Shown: positions 1 to 12,536 of the stretch, piece by piece
Layout of the letters: every line of letters begins with the position of its first letter
Numbering within the stretch: the first letter of the stretch is position 1
NCBI GenBank assembly: GCA_030549775.1
Contig: CM060172.1
Coordinates: 5,629,861 to 5,693,860, forward strand
Reading direction: 5' to 3'
DNA from: Tamarix chinensis
Lineage: Eukaryota; Streptophyta; Magnoliopsida; Caryophyllales; Tamaricaceae
DNA: 64,000 nt
Notes under the pieces: generated by a model
Seen by the model: only the letters and a program-made list of their open reading frames with translations
Databases searched by the model: none
Told to the model about the DNA's origin: nothing
Program-made: the position numbers and the translations under genes

Positions 1-859
1 CCAAACAAACCTTCCATTGCCTTCCCCACGTCCCAAAGTAACTTTCCATACGTAAAGTTTGCCCTCATACGGACTCTAACCATCCCATGCAAAACCCTCG
101 ATATTTATCATGCCAAACCCTAAATTTTCCATGCAAACCCTAATTCCTCCCATGTAAGCCTTAGTTTCTCCCATGTAAACCTTAGTTTCTCCCACTCTCT
201 TATTTTATTTAAATTCCCCCTCTTATTCACCACTTATGGGTCATGGTTATTTAGGTCATTCTTATCTACGTTAACCAACTTACTTCCCCTTGGTTATCCT
301 ACTTTCTCATTTTTCTCTTTCATACCTCCATCCCACATCACCACATCAAATGCCCTAGCATGCATGTCTTAAGGGGCTACATCACATCACGTCACAACCT
401 GCAGTATATCCATATTAGCACATACTAGAAAAGAGTACATGAACATACCTTGGTTCCAAGCCGCGCTACACATAAAACAGTTAAGATAATAGCATATAGA
501 ACACGATATATAATTATACAAGACATCCAAGGCAAGTAAGACACGTAACACACGGGTAGCCTTAGCCACACCCTTACCTAAACGTCGCCGGACTTGGAGC
601 ACACTCCTATGCCTCCTGAGGGTTTTGACTTGATTCACCTAGAAGAGGAAAATACTATGGGTTAATCTCCCTCTACCAGAATTACCATAATTTCCTATCT
701 TACCCCTATCATAGCTTAATACTAAGGCTAATAATGATAATAGTAGTTTATAATTAAAATTAGGGTTATTATTTTCAAAATAATTAATCGTGCCACTACT
801 AACCAAAGTAAGTCTTAGTAATATTCATAGTATTAAATTAAGGGTTTCAATATTACTAA

Positions 860-1108
860 TAATAATATTATTATTAGTTTTATAATGATACTAATATCGC
901 CCCCAAATCTAGTAATAATAATAATAATACTAGTGATGGAAATAATATAAAAGTAATGGCCATAAGGATACTTATATTAATAATGCTAGTGGTTATACTG
1001 GTAGTAATAGTGATGAAAATAATAATAATCATAACAACAATAATACTAATAGTAATAGTGATAATAATGCTGGAGATGATAATAGTAATAGTGGTAATAA
1101 TGATACTC

Positions 1109-1160
<52 letters not shown>

Positions 1161-1267
1161 TGATGATACTAATAATAAGAATAATAATAATATTACTAAT
1201 AATAATAATAGTAATAATACTAATAAGAATACTTATAATAATAATAGTAATAATGATAATAATTATG

Positions 1268-1328
<61 letters not shown>

Positions 1329-1425
1329 CGATGATGATGATGTTGATGATGATGATGATGATGATAGAACTAGTGGTAATAATAATGCAATAATAATAAT
1401 AAAGATAATAATAGTAGTAGTAGTA

Positions 1426-1460
<35 letters not shown>

Positions 1461-1600
1461 GTTGTAGTCTTTTACATAGTAATACCATTAATTAGAAATC
1501 TCTCTAAAATAAGAGTTAGAACCTAATAATAATAGTAGTAGTAGTAGTAGTAGTAATAATAATAATAATAATATTAATAATAGTTAACAATACTATTAAT
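860..1600. repeat. AAT/ATT microsatellite tract with interspersed variants
   Basis: Long runs of AAT with scattered GAT, AGT and ACT variants, for example pure runs near 1108-1160 and 1266-1326. The poly-Ile and poly-Tyr reading frames here are microsatellite translations. The tract sits at the same place in the LTR as the AAT tracts at 8465-9290, 34960-36245 and 40993-42276. Confidence 0.92.
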
Positions 1601-2107
1601 ATTAAAAAATCATTAACACTCCTATAAAATGGTTTAAGGGTTAAGAAATGGGGATACCACTTGGGCTTGGTGGTGGAGCCGACAACGGTGGCGGTGGAGG
1701 AAGGAGGGTGGTGGAGAGATGGATGTGGAGGCTAGGGGAGAGGGAATTTGGGGAAAATGGATATGTGGGGGGGGGGGGGTAGAGCAAGGTCCCCTGGTTG
1801 TTTTGGGGGGTAGAGGTGGAGCTATAGGTGGTGGAACCGGTGGTAAGCGGCAGCACGAGGGGCTGCGCAGAGTCGAGAGGGGCTGTTCGGGAGGGTGACT
1901 TTACACGGTCGGGGTGGCTCGTGTAGGGAAAGGTAAGGAAGGAGGGTGGCTTGGTTTCATAAAGGGTGGTGTAGGGAAAGTTTTGGTGGCCAGAGTCGGC
2001 GGTGACGACGGCTGACAGTAGATAAATAAGGGGCTAATCAGGCGGTGGTGCGCGGGGTGAGTTTTTGGGCTTCCAAAATCAAAACCCGATTATGGAAGCC
2101 TTTGGGG

Positions 2108-2117
2108 CTATATATAG
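2108..2117 (-). promoter_or_regulatory. Putative LTR TATA box
   Basis: CTATATATAG inside GGGGCTATATATAGCTC. A TATA motif in the same context (next to GGGGC and upstream of the GC-rich block on the sense strand) occurs at 9961-9969, 36781-36792 and 42812-42823. Conservation of position is the main evidence; the start site is not known. Confidence 0.55.
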
Positions 2118-2897
2118 CTCGATTGGAAGGGAAAAAGACAAAGGGGAGTGGGAGAGTAGAGGGACAAGGGTTATGGGTCTCCGACTGGCTAGGGTAGGCC
2201 GGTGCAGGTCTACCTTCGTAGGACCATTTCTTGTCGGGGAAGAAGGAATGGCACGTAGGAGAGGGGAGGAATGGCCGGAGTGGGCGGTGTGGTTGGTGGT
2301 GGAATTTCTGGCCCGATTGAGGGATTTGAAGGCGCAGGAGATAGAAGATGATGCAGGGCAGGCTGGATCGGCAGTCCAAGAAAAAGAAGAAGAAGGAAAC
2401 GGGGAGGCCGATCCGGTCGGGAGAGGAGGAAGAAAAAAAGACAATGCAGGCCTGGGCTGCTCAAGGGGAGGGGGAGGAGTTGGGCCAGTGGGCCGACCTA
2501 GGTCGGGGGGAAAAGGAGAAAAAAGAAAGAGAAGGAAAGGAAAGAAAGGGAAAAAGAGGGGGAAAAAGGAAAAAAGAAAAAGGAAAAAGAAAGGAAAAGG
2601 TAGATTGGCTTAATTAATATATTTTGGGTATTTTTGGATATTTAATAAAAAATTAATATTAAAATAATAATTAAATTCTCTTTTTAGGTTAATTTAGGGA
2701 TTTTGGAAGATTTTTCTTAAATCCATTTTAATTAGCAAAATACCCAAATTTTTCCTATTTAAATTATTTATTAATTTCTCCTAGATTTACCTTAATTAAT
2801 TCCCTCTTATTTTAATAAAAATAGTTTATTTAATTAATTTCCCTAATAGTTTCTTATTTGGCCATGATTCCCGAAATTAGGGTTTTGGGGCATTTCA

Positions 2898-4085
2898 CAA
2901 GTGCAAAGACTAAAACCAACCAAACCAAAAATAAGTTAGTGGAAATAAGAGAGATTACATAAATAAAAGTTATGGATAAATATTTTCCATGCAACAACGA
3001 TAATCAAAATTAGGATAGGGACATAAGAGTCCAAATAAAAATCGATACAACAAAAATTCGTACCTATAGATACAACACCAGCTTGCCCTAACTCTTAGAC
3101 TTGTATGCCCATTTTGGGAATGAAACCTCTTCCCAAGGGCTCCACTTATCTTGGCCACTCTTATAAGCTTCACGTCACTCAATGGCCTTCACATAATCGT
3201 CTATAGATATATTATCAGTACAAATTTCTTGTATTAAGTAAATCACAATACCTCACGAGAGGTAGCATACCCACATTGTATATAATCATGCAATGATCCA
3301 AAACATGATCAAACACAAGCACATGCCATAGCAATATATAACAAATCATGGATCAATTCATACGTATAAATATACTCTATTAGAGTCTCATGCTCAACAT
3401 TCAACCATAATCAACCAAGCCACGTCATTTCTAGGTACATAATAACCATATCAAAATCCATAGCCGAAGTCGACTAATCAGATCAATTCCAATTGACATA
3501 GTAGGGCACCGAGGCAAATACCAAAACTTCAATCCAATATATACCAAAAATGAGGTAGGACACTGAGGCAACTATCAAACCCAACAATACATACTAAGGC
3601 CATCAACAAGTATTCCTTTATTATTTATATTACTTGAGGGGATACAATCAACCTAGGAACACTAAGATACACTTGGTCATATTGGTGTACGAAGGCAACA
3701 TAATATCCGTACTCTAGAACCCAAGGACACAACCGTATGCCTGATCATACCAGCATACATAGGCAACACAGTATCCTCCAACCTCAGTCACCTAATCCTT
3801 AAGTATCGATACCTCCTATAGGGCCCGTTGGTCACCTATAGAGTAGATAAGGGCCTTACTAGGGCATAGAGGCATATTACTTAACCAAATCAAATGCGAG
3901 CTAATACTTCATCTCTAGGGTAGCTAACCCTAAAGAGCAACCATTCCCAAACTCGGGATCTTCCACTTTAAGTATTAGTATTTTATAAGGTGATCACAAA
4001 CATTTCATACCGTACAATCATTTCTATTTCCATACTTAACCATTTTCCATTATTTTCAATTATTCATATAAACCCTAAGGTCATT
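2898..4085 (-). mobile_element. Fragment of a second, diverged TGTAACACCC-superfamily LTR
   Basis: The plus strand here matches the reverse complement of about 27600-28900. Shared landmarks are AAATGGTTAAGTATGGAA (near 4040, reversed; and near 27645), a segment reading GCCCTTATCTACTCTA on the reverse strand (near 3850; cf. 27836), a 'gaggcaact' segment, and a final 'atggataaatattttccat' block (cf. 29020-29045). The left junction at 2897/2898 is the end of the first LTR. The right junction near 4085-4090 passes straight into integrase-linker coding sequence. The fragment lacks both canonical ends. The small minus-strand ORF at 2970-3182 lies inside it and is not a gene; a diverged plus-strand counterpart is seen at 28865-29060. 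Confidence 0.6.
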
Positions 4086-4089
4086 AGTA

Positions 4090-5455
4090 TAGGTTAAATT
4101 CAAAGTCAAAGTCGATCATTTGAGCCACATGATTCAAGATGGTGAACCCATACTATTGATTGAGAATGTCCCGAATGAGTAGCTCTTTGGGATATAGATA
4201 AGTATACCCTAGTGTGCTGATATTATGAAATATTTTTTTCTCATAAAATAATTGATAAAATACCTCAATTTATGAGGATTAAGATAAGAAAATAGGCATA
4301 CCAATATATTTGGGATTACCCGTATTTATGGAAATTTGGTAATGATTGTTAATGAGGAGATGTGTGACTAATTCTGAATTTGAGCATATTTTATCACATT
4401 ATCATACTTTTCATTATGGAAGGTACTTTGGTGGTAAAAAGACTTTCTTCAAGGTTCTTGAAGCTAGTTTTTATTTGCCTACAGTATTTAGAGGTGCTAA
4501 CATTTACTGCATGATATGTGATAGGTGTCAAACATTGGTCTTAAATATCAAATACCCTTAACCTCTATTATATTTGTAGAAATTTTTAATGTGTAGGGCA
4601 TTGCTTTTGTGGGTTCATTTCCATTTTCTAAGGGCTATCTCTATATTCTTCTTACTATGGATTATGTATTGAAATGGGTAGAACCAATTTCCACCCATGC
4701 TAATGAATCTCGTGTAGTTGCAAGTTTCCTCTAATCTCACATCTAATCCAGGTTGATATACTTAGAGTGATCATTAGTGATGGAGGATCACACTTTTTCA
4801 ATGATACAATCAAAGATTTGATACATAAATATGGGGTTACACATAAAGTTTCTACACCCTATCACCCTCAAAATAGTGGGAAAGCATAAGTCTCTAACCG
4901 AGAAATCTAAAAGACACTAGAAAGGAATATGAACCTAAATAGAAAGGATTGGAGGCAAAGATTAAATGATGCCTTATTAGCTTAAAGTACTAACTATAAA
5001 ACACCCATAGGCATGTCTCCCTTTTGTCTTGTTTATGTAAAAACATTCCATCTACCTATGGAGCTTGAATACAAGGTGTGGTGGGTTGTGAAGAACCTCA
5101 ACATGAGTATAGACTCCGTTGGAATTCATAGGAAACTCTAACTTCGTGGGATTTAAGAGATAAGGGATGATACATTTGAAAGTGCTATGGCATAAAAAGA
5201 GAAGATAAAAGCTTTTCATGATAAAATGATTCATGGAAAGTCATTCGTTGTGGACTAAAAAGTGTTACTCTACCATTATCGACTTCTAGTAAGTAGTGTT
5301 CTAGATGGATTAGTCCTTTTATTGTTACACATGTTTTCCCTCATGGTGCCATACATAAAAATTGAGAAGATAGGAAATGAAGTCAAGGTCAACGGTTATA
5401 GGCTAAAACCCTACTATGAATTTAAGGAGAGTTTTCTACCCTTTAGTTGTTTTTA
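4090..5455 (+). pseudogene. Ty3/gypsy Tat/Athila-type integrase, decayed
   Basis: In a working element the integrase inserts retrotransposon cDNA into the chromosome. Read across several frames and stops, the segment shows in order: the linker after RNase H (VDHLSHM near 4115), the HHCC zinc-binding region (RRCV, then HYHTFHYG, then CDRC at about 4346-4545), the catalytic core (FSKGYLYIL near 4625, IISDGGSHF near 4770, YGVTHKVSTPYHPQ near 4830), the RKDWRQRLNDAL and TPIGMSPF blocks typical of this group (4945-5025), and a C-terminal FKVNGHRLKPYYE-like end (VNGYRLKPYYE, about 5390-5425). The first catalytic Asp reads as Ala (GIAFVG for GIDFxG), and the catalytic Glu codon is a stop (GKA-stop-VSNRE, near 4888). 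The element is dead. Gag, protease and reverse transcriptase are absent to the left. Confidence 0.9.
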
Positions 5456-5993
5456 ATTCTTTATTTTATCTCTCCATAGTTAAAATTACATTTTCCTTTT
5501 GTTTTCTACATATTTGGGACAATGTGTGATTTAAGTGTGGGAGTGTAAGTGTTTTTTTTATGCTTTCATATTTTTTTTATAAAAAATAATGCATATTTTT
5601 TTCATGTGTTAAGAATCTTAGGAGCCCTTAACTAGCTCATGATGTGCATATCTTTGAAATCTAACTAAAAGAGCATCATAAAATTGAGATAAAGTGAGTG
5701 GAGATTTTTGGTGTTAATTTCTATATAGGAAACACATATCTACATATCTAGATATGAATGGAACAAGAACATGTATGATTTTCTAACCCGACATGGCATG
5801 TTGAGATTCATCACATTCTATAATGATATTTTGAGCCATATATACCTTTCTTTTCTAAGTGAGTTTGCATGAAATAATCTATATGTCTTGGCTTCAAATT
5901 TTCTATACATACCTTATATATATTTAATTATTTTGACCAAATTACTTGCCTAGCTCTGTCAATGGACACTAGAGATTTCTAGGACATACTCTT
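5456..5993 (+). other. 3' non-coding interior of the Tat/Athila-type element, first part
   Basis: No coding signal was recognised. A 'gatttaagtgtgggag' segment at about 5529-5544 resembles the polypurine-rich stretch that follows pol in this group. The region continues, after the solo LTR at 5994-10810, at 10811. Confidence 0.5.
5989..5993. repeat. Target-site duplication CTCTT, left copy
   Basis: CTCTT directly before the LTR start. It matches 10811-10815 and defines the solo LTR insertion. Confidence 0.9.
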
Positions 5994-6725
5994 TGTAACA
6001 CCCTAAAATTCACTATTTTTTTTAAACGGAAGCAATTAAATTAAAAATATATGAATTTTGGGGATGCTACCGCCATACTTAGTACTAGACCGGTTCACTG
6101 TGACCGTTCTAATACTAGGTGTTAAGGCTAAAAGGAATTTAATAATCAACTTGGATTTAATCAAATCAAGACTTCAAATAAGCATTAAACGACTGTAAAA
6201 TAGAAATAAGAGTGCAAGATAACAAGTAATAATCCAGAATACAGAGTCAAAGTTCCTTAAGAGAAAATAAGTCAACAAATGTTTAAAAGTTAAGATTGGG
6301 AAACCCAATACAGAAATAAAATAACAGAAGGAAATAATATAACACAGAGAGAGAATCCGGCCATGTCATTCCCGATTATCGAACCAAGCCCATGATTAAC
6401 ACTTAGCCCCACCTGATGCCTCAAAAACATCGAAGGCATCAAAATACGCATCGCCCACCTGCACAAAGTCAGAAGGGCTTTCTACTCATGTTAATGAGCA
6501 ACAGCTATGAAAAGGGTGATCAGTACGCTACGTACTGAGCAAGGTAACCGCGCACTAAGATTAACATAAAACATCATATAGTCCAACATAACGACATAAT
6601 ATCATACGATCATTCAAGTAAACATACAAAGGTCCATTTACAGCCTGGATTAATAAATTAATTAATCTCTTATCAGAACTCATTTCATGCCATGCCTTTT
6701 TATTAATCTATGCGAGTACAGGAAC

Positions 6726-7120
6726 CCCCACTATTATAGCCGGTGGAGCGGAGACACACAGGCAAAATGCACCTGACCACTATTATTAGATGGTGGATCG
6801 GTCACATATAGGGCGGGACGCCCTAACCACTATTTCTTACTGGTGGATCGGTTGGCCCCGACTCACATGGTGTTCCACTGTAAGTACTTAGTGTCTTTTA
6901 TATGTCTTAACAAACTCAAGTTTTGGTTTATTGAGCTCAGGTGACACCACTATTATAGCCGGTGGATTGGTCACACATAGGGTAACATACCCTAACCAAT
7001 ATTATAGCCGCTAGATCGATCACGCATAGGATGAAACACAAACCACTATTTCTTACCAGTGGATTGGTTGGACCCGACTCAATAATCTTCCACTTTACAT
7101 TATTAATGTTTTATAATATC
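6726..7120 (-). repeat. CACTATT motif array (3+3 module) in the solo LTR
   Basis: Six diverged copies of a block with consensus CCACTATTATAGCCGGTGGA start near 6728, 6777, 6828, 6945, 6995 and 7043, in two groups of three about 50 bp apart. Each group is followed by a TTCCACT-TTA-TTA segment and a TCTTA-like tail (near 6873 and 7088). The same architecture occurs at 32985-33400, 39017-39433, 31205-31640, 46015-46380 and, reversed, at 18890-19240. Confidence 0.85.
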
Positions 7121-8464
7121 TTATTCAAAAGCTTCACCCTAGACATGCATGACTCACTCTCCCTACGCCTATCCTCCAACAGACCTGATGCATATCATCA
7201 TACTCTTGCACATCCTAACTTGCCCCAACATTTTTTCCTCTATATCCTATATCACACTAGAAGTCCAACTCTTAAGTATATGGATCAGGGCCCACTACCT
7301 TACTCTTCCAAGTCCACTCAACACCTCACTCTAAGGTTTTATCCCGAAACCCTAATTTAGACCTATGTGGTCCATCCTACTCCACTTCACATGACCCAAA
7401 TTATTTTAACACCACAGACTTCAAAATTCTTAGATTCAACCCTCATCATGACGCTTTACTCCTCAAGTATAAGTGTGGTCACAAAACCCTAGGTAACCAC
7501 ACCAAACCCTAACTAGCCACAACAAACCCTAGCTTCCTTGTGTCCACATGTCACCCTTCCATTTCTCACATTCCACTTCTTATTTTTCCATGCCAATCAT
7601 GCTCATCCTTACTTGATCATTTTCATCATCCTCTTGTACTCCACTCACCCTCATTTATTTCTCCTTGTTACCACCTCCTCAAATTAGGGGTTTTCCCCCA
7701 AACCCTAGCTCAGTCTCCTATGTGCCCTTATACTATCCTACGTATTATTTTTCACCCAAAGCCTCCAAACACCCAAATACTCTTCCATTACTTTCCTTAC
7801 ATCCCAAGTCAACTATTCATACGTAAACTTTACTCCCAAGCAGATGATAACCTTCCAATGCAAACCTTCAAACTTTCTCATGCAAACCCTATACTCCTAT
7901 GTAAACACTAGATTCTTCCATGCAAAATCCTATATTTTTACCCTCTTTTATTTTATTTAAAATCCCCTTTTTTATTCGTCCACTCATGGATCATCAAAAT
8001 ATTTAGGTCAACGCATATCCCTCGGTTAACTTATTCCCTTTTGGTCAACTTTTTTTCCCTATTTTCATTTTTCGTCCTTTCCATCCCACAATACAACCTT
8101 AAACATCCTCACATGCATATATAAAAGGTCACAACACATTACATCACATTTCACCACATATACATAATCACACATGCCATATGAAAGCACATATGTATAC
8201 CACAACTTCAAGCCACTCTAAGTATAAAATAATTATAACAATAAGCATAAAATACATAACACATCATGATACATGGCATACCAAGCATATAAGGCATATA
8301 AACACACCTAAGGCCTTAGCTACACCCTTACCTAATACGACACCGGTCTTAGAGCATGCTCTTACGCCTCCTTAAGGCTTTGACTGGTCTCGCCTATAAT
8401 AGGAAAAACTAAAGATTAGGTTCCCTCCTACTAAAAATACCATTATCTACTAATTTATTCTAGG

Positions 8465-8961
8465 ATTTTGATAAAATAATAATATAATAGTAATAATAAC
8501 ATTAACTAATTACTAATTTTGCTAAGGATATAAGAAATAATAGTAATATTGTAAAAGTTGATAATATAAGGTTTGAAGATTTAATTCTAATAATAATAAT
8601 AATGATATTGGAAATAATACTAATAATAACAACAAAAACAACAATAATAATAACAATAACAACAACAATAACAACAACAACAACAACAACAACAATAATG
8701 AAAAAGACATAATTCGAAAAGAAAGTGAAATAAGGGCTTCTGCCCTTCACCAAAATAATAATAATAATACGAATAATAATAATAGAAATAGTAATAATAA
8801 TGATAAAAACCATAATAATATTGTGAAATAATAATAATCATAATGGTAATAATAGTAATGATAATAATCGAAGAGAAAATGAAGTAGGGTTTTGACCCTA
8901 TATTGAATAATAATAAAACTAATAAAAAAGTAATAATCATACTAATAATAATAAATACTAT

Positions 8962-9025
<64 letters not shown>

Positions 9026-9171
9026 TAATAATAATAATAATAATAATAAGACATGGTATTAATAATACTAATACTAAAATTTTGAAATAGACATAATAGG
9101 ATCTCGGCCATATATAGAATAATAATAATAACATTAAAAATAATAATAATCATATTAATAATAGTAATCAC

Positions 9172-9205
<34 letters not shown>

Positions 9206-9290
9206 CACCTAAATAAAAATAGAATAGGGCTTCGGCCCTTAATAGCAATAATAATAAAACATTAGTAGTAACAACAACAACAACAACAAC
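8465..9290. repeat. AAT/AAC microsatellite tract
   Basis: Interrupted runs of AAT, AAC and GAT, for example AAC near 8637-8696, GAT near 8962-8992 and AAT near 8998-9050. Lies at the LTR position equivalent to 860-1600. Poly-Leu/Ile/Ser/Tyr ORFs here are artefacts. Confidence 0.92.
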
Positions 9291-9960
9291 AACAATATAT
9301 TTGAATTAATGGAAAAATGATAAAATTAAATAATTAAAACTTGTATAAATAGGGTAAAAATGTTGAGAAGGTCTAGGGTACCACCTTGGGTTGGTGGTGA
9401 CAGACGACACTGTTGGTGGCCGGAAAAAGAGAAGAAAAGAGGAAAAGTTGAATGCTAGGAAAAAGAGAGGGAGAAAGAGGGTGGAAGTTGGAGTGTTTAT
9501 GATTGCCTAGATGGAGAGGAGTAGAATGAGGGTAGCAGTGCAGCTAATGGTGGTGACGTATGGTGGCTGCTGTGGTGGCTGAAAGGGAAGGAAAGGAAGA
9601 AAGGGAGGAAGGGGAAAAGAAGGGCATGAGAGGTAGAGGGAAGTTTGCAAATATTTTTAGGAGGTGAAAGGGGTATTGGTTGCAGCGGAAGTGGTGGTGA
9701 ACGGTGGTGTGAAGGGTGGCAAGGGCGGAGGAGTGGCTGGCCGAGAAGAAAACTTTGCACAGTCGGGGTGGCTCGTGCAGGGCGGATAGAGGGAGATGGG
9801 AGATATAGTTAGGTACAGGGTGGTGCAGTGAGTGCTTAGGTAAGCGAAGTGGGTAGTGGCGTTGGCTAATGGGGCAAAATGGGTGTCTGATTGGGCGGCA
9901 GCACAAAGGGGGAAAATTATAGGTTTTGGGAAAAGGCTCAACCAAGGTTGGTTATGGGGG

Positions 9961-9969
9961 TATTTATAG
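9961..9969 (-). promoter_or_regulatory. Putative LTR TATA box
   Basis: CTATAAATA on the minus strand within GGGGGTATTTATAGAGC, in the same relative position as the TATA boxes at 2108, 36781 and 42812. Confidence 0.6.
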
Positions 9970-10810
9970 AGCTAAAGGAGGGCTAAGGTCATAAGGGATA
10001 AGGCATAATCGGGGTATGTGTGTTAAGGTTCGTCGGTGGTAACAGTAGGCTGGTGTGAGTCATTTGTGGCTGGGATGGTTGCCCAGAAAAGAGGGGATCA
10101 TGCGCGAGAAAAGAGGGGAGTGGGTTGGGTCAGAGTGGTCGACGAAACGGCGGGTCAACGACGGAAATTTCAGGCAATTGTAGGCTACAACGGGGGAGAG
10201 GAAGAAAGAAGAAGAAGAAAGGGGAGGGGCTACATCGGTGGTCCAGGAGGGAAAAAAAAGAAAAGAAAGAAAGGGGAAGGAACCGGCCGGCACAGATGGG
10301 AAAAAAAATTTCAAAACGCAGTGTGCTGGATCTTGGGCCGCCAAAGGAGAAAGGAGGGAAAGAGGAACAAGTTGCTGGGTTGGCCCAGGTCGGGGAAAGG
10401 AGGAAGAAAAAGAAAAGAAGAAGAAAGAAAACCAAAGAAAATGAAAAGAAAAGAAAAGAAAGAAAGAAAGAAAAGGAAAAAGAAAAAAAAAGGGAAAAAG
10501 AAAAATAGGTGGGTTGGGTTAATTAAATTAATTTAGATATTTGAGATATTTAAAATAATAATATTTAAATAAAATAATATTTAATTTCCTTTTTAGGCTA
10601 ATTTAGGATTTTTGAAAGATTTTTTCCTAAATTCCATTTTAATTAGCAAAATAGCCAAATTTTTTCTAATTAAAATATTTATAAATTTTTTCTTGATTTT
10701 CCATAATTAATTCCCTTTTATTTTAATAAAAATAATTTATTTAATTAATTTTTATAGTAAATTCTTAATTAGCTATAATTCCTTAAAATTAGGATTTTTG
10801 GGGCATTTCA

Positions 10811-10815
10811 CTCTT
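10811..10815. repeat. Target-site duplication CTCTT, right copy
   Basis: CTCTT directly after the LTR end GGGGCATTTCA; pairs with 5989-5993. Confidence 0.9.
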
Positions 10816-11154
10816 GTGCTAGTCAAAGATTATAGTCAAAATATGCTCTAATTGAGAAAATGATAAGGGTAACATAGGATTTTCCACCACATGAACGCAT
10901 AGCTTGACTCCTAACTTATGTACCAAGGATATACACCCTGTAGTAGCTCTTTGAGGCTATACATTAACCATATATTTTTCTTCACTACCCACAATTAATA
11001 ATCCTTAGGCCTTATCCTTAACCTTGCCTAAAGCTAGTGTCAAGGGATCAATTCATTATATTATAGGCATATAGTGGTTTGTATGTGATAGTATATGGTA
11101 GAAATATATATATTTATGTTGATAAAGGATTTTATTACTTTTAATGGTGGAGAT

Positions 11155-11181
11155 AGAATATATATATATATATATATATAC
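11155..11181. repeat. (AT)n microsatellite
   Basis: Uninterrupted TATATA run of about 26 bp. Confidence 0.9.
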
Positions 11182-11703
11182 ATATTATTTTATTATCATC
11201 ATTTTTCTTTGTTGAAAAAAATGAAAAAATAGAGACATAAGGGAAAGAGGGAGATATGGAGATGATTTTGAGAAATTTCTATTCATGCTCAATTTTTTTT
11301 GATTATCTCTAGTTCTAGTTTGGTGCTAAGGTTGAGGTATGTATTATTGATCATCATTGATGTGAAGTTGATGTTTATATTTCATCTGATTATCAGAGTT
11401 CCACTAGTTCTTGGTCTTTTTAGCACCATAATCTTAGAATACTTTATACCCTTCTATACCTTAAACCTATTACAACCTATAAGTAAGTCTTGTCTAATTC
11501 TCGATATTAGAAACCTTTGATCTAAAGGAGATTGTCACAAGAGTCAAGCATATGGTTCGGTCCACTTCGCAGGTATTTGATATTCTTAATGAGGTTTTTA
11601 TTCACAAAATTAGGAGCTTCCTTGTTAATATATGTGATTCTCTTATCATTTATCATCTTATATCACATATATACGTGTTTTATACATTCCTAGTCATGAA
11701 TCA

Positions 11704-11704
<1 letters not shown>

Positions 11705-11754
<50 letters not shown>
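11705..11754. repeat. (GA)n microsatellite
   Basis: About 25 perfect GA units. Confidence 0.95.
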
Positions 11755-11758
<4 letters not shown>

Positions 11759-12189
11759 AGGATATCTATAGTGTGGATGGATCTTGATGTGACTAAGGCA
11801 TGGTAAATTTTTATCTATATTATTGTGTTGTACCTATCTATCATGTGTATGTGTGAACTATACATTGAAATTAACCCTTGAAATCTCCTCATGCTTAATC
11901 TTGGTTGATTGCTAATCTAGGTGTTTTAAAAGTAAAAGATTGTAAGACAACATTAGTTGAAGGTGTTAGGTGTGTTTATATTTTCTATTTGAATAGTGTG
12001 TGATTTTGTGGGAATGTCATCTACAAAACCCTCATGAGACCTTACTTGTCATCTAAAGATAACCTAGGGATTTAAAAGGATTGTTGCACTTGCTAAGTGC
12101 AATCGTGAGACCTACAAAATTGGATAGTTAGTTTTATTTTTATTATTTTCTTTGGTTTGAATAATATCTTGCTTGAGCACAAGCAAGAA

Positions 12190-12206
12190 GCTAAGTGTGG
12201 AGATAT
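12190..12206 (+). other. Polypurine tract of the Tat/Athila-type element
   Basis: GCTAAGTGTGGAGATAT lies immediately before the 3' LTR start TGATGA at 12207, where the plus-strand primer for retrotransposon DNA synthesis is expected. It is degenerate compared with the usual G-run. Confidence 0.6.
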
Positions 12207-12508
12207 TGATGATTAAATATTTTTACATATTTTATACCCTTTTAATATTAGATTTTGATCATTTATCTAAGCAATATATGAGAATAAGTATAATTTTTGC
12301 TTAAGTGTTATTAATATCATATATTTAATTATTTTACTTAAAATGGTACAAAATAAATGAGTTTAAAGTATTAGATGATTTATTAATCCGTCTAATATTA
12401 TTTTGTAGGTAAAATGTAAAAAAAATGGGTCTTTTGGACCAAAGGCTTAAAAGAAACAAAGGCAGAAGGAGTGAGTGGGAAAATGAGGCCTAGTAGCAAG
12501 GAAAAAAG

Positions 12509-12518
12509 TTATAAAAGG
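12509..12518 (+). promoter_or_regulatory. Putative TATA box of the old LTR
   Basis: TTATAAAAGG about 300 bp into the LTR. The homologous inserted LTR has a TTATAAAAGAGC motif on the opposite strand near 13959. Confidence 0.45.
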
Positions 12519-12531
12519 AAGACAAGGGGTG

Positions 12532-12536
12532 GTTGT
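12532..12536. repeat. Target-site duplication GTTGT, left copy
   Basis: GTTGT directly before the solo LTR at 12537; pairs with 14365-14369. Confidence 0.85.

Larger units (their letters stand above)
1..2897 (-). mobile_element. Partial long LTR of a TGTAACACCC-type Ty3/gypsy family; one end lies outside the window
   Basis: The plus-strand right end reads GGGGCATTTCA at 2887-2897, like the ends of the complete LTRs at 10810, 37888 and 43919. Internal order matches those copies: a CCCTAA-rich unique part, an AAT microsatellite, a GGTGG-rich GC block, a TATA box, a purine-rich tract and a final AT-rich stretch. The strand given is the inferred sense strand, based on the primer-binding site of the related element at 32246-43919. 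No polypurine tract follows position 2897, so this is either a solo LTR or the 5' LTR of a broken element. The first 1.5-2 kb of the LTR would lie before position 1. The translated ORFs inside (for example on both strands at 2065-2617) are purine-rich LTR DNA and not genes. Confidence 0.8.
5994..10810 (-). mobile_element. Complete solo LTR, 4.8 kb, TGTAACACCC family
   Basis: The plus strand starts TGTAACACCC (5994) and ends GGGGCATTTCA (10810), with canonical TG...CA ends. It is flanked by identical 5-bp target duplications CTCTT at 5989-5993 and 10811-10815. It carries the same ordered modules as the LTRs of the 32246-43919 element: a promoter-distal segment CATACTTAGTACTAGACCGG, the CACTATT motif array, a CCCTAA-rich stretch, AAT microsatellite, GGTGG-rich GC block, TATA box, purine tract and AT-rich end. 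The sense strand is inferred as minus. No internal region is attached, so unequal LTR recombination left a solo copy. It sits inside the 3' non-coding part of the Tat/Athila-type element. Translated ORFs inside it are spurious. Confidence 0.95.
10816..12206 (+). other. 3' non-coding interior of the Tat/Athila-type element, second part
   Basis: No intact coding sequence was recognised. It ends with TTGCTTGAGCACAAGCAAG (about 12169-12187) followed by AAGCTAAGTGTGGAG, a signature found just before 3' LTRs of Tat/Athila-type elements. It also contains an AT run and a GA run, listed separately. The ORF at 11299-11520 matches nothing I recognise. Confidence 0.6.

Noticed and set aside
880..1488. 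202- and 145-codon ORFs rich in Ile, Tyr and Asn, and similar frames at 8502-9171, 35266-36110 and 41299-42143
   Set aside because: These are translations of AAT-type microsatellites; overlapping frames on both strands are equally open.
2065..2617. 182-codon Lys/Glu/Gly-rich ORF, and similar frames at 10036-10536, 36917-37484 and 42881-43534
   Set aside because: Purine-rich LTR sequence. The opposite strand is open too, lengths change with single-base indels between the two LTR copies, and no domain is seen.
7485..7900. AAACCCTAA repeats as interstitial telomere sequence (also 33600-34260)
   Set aside because: Single scattered units inside LTRs, not a tandem TTTAGGG array.
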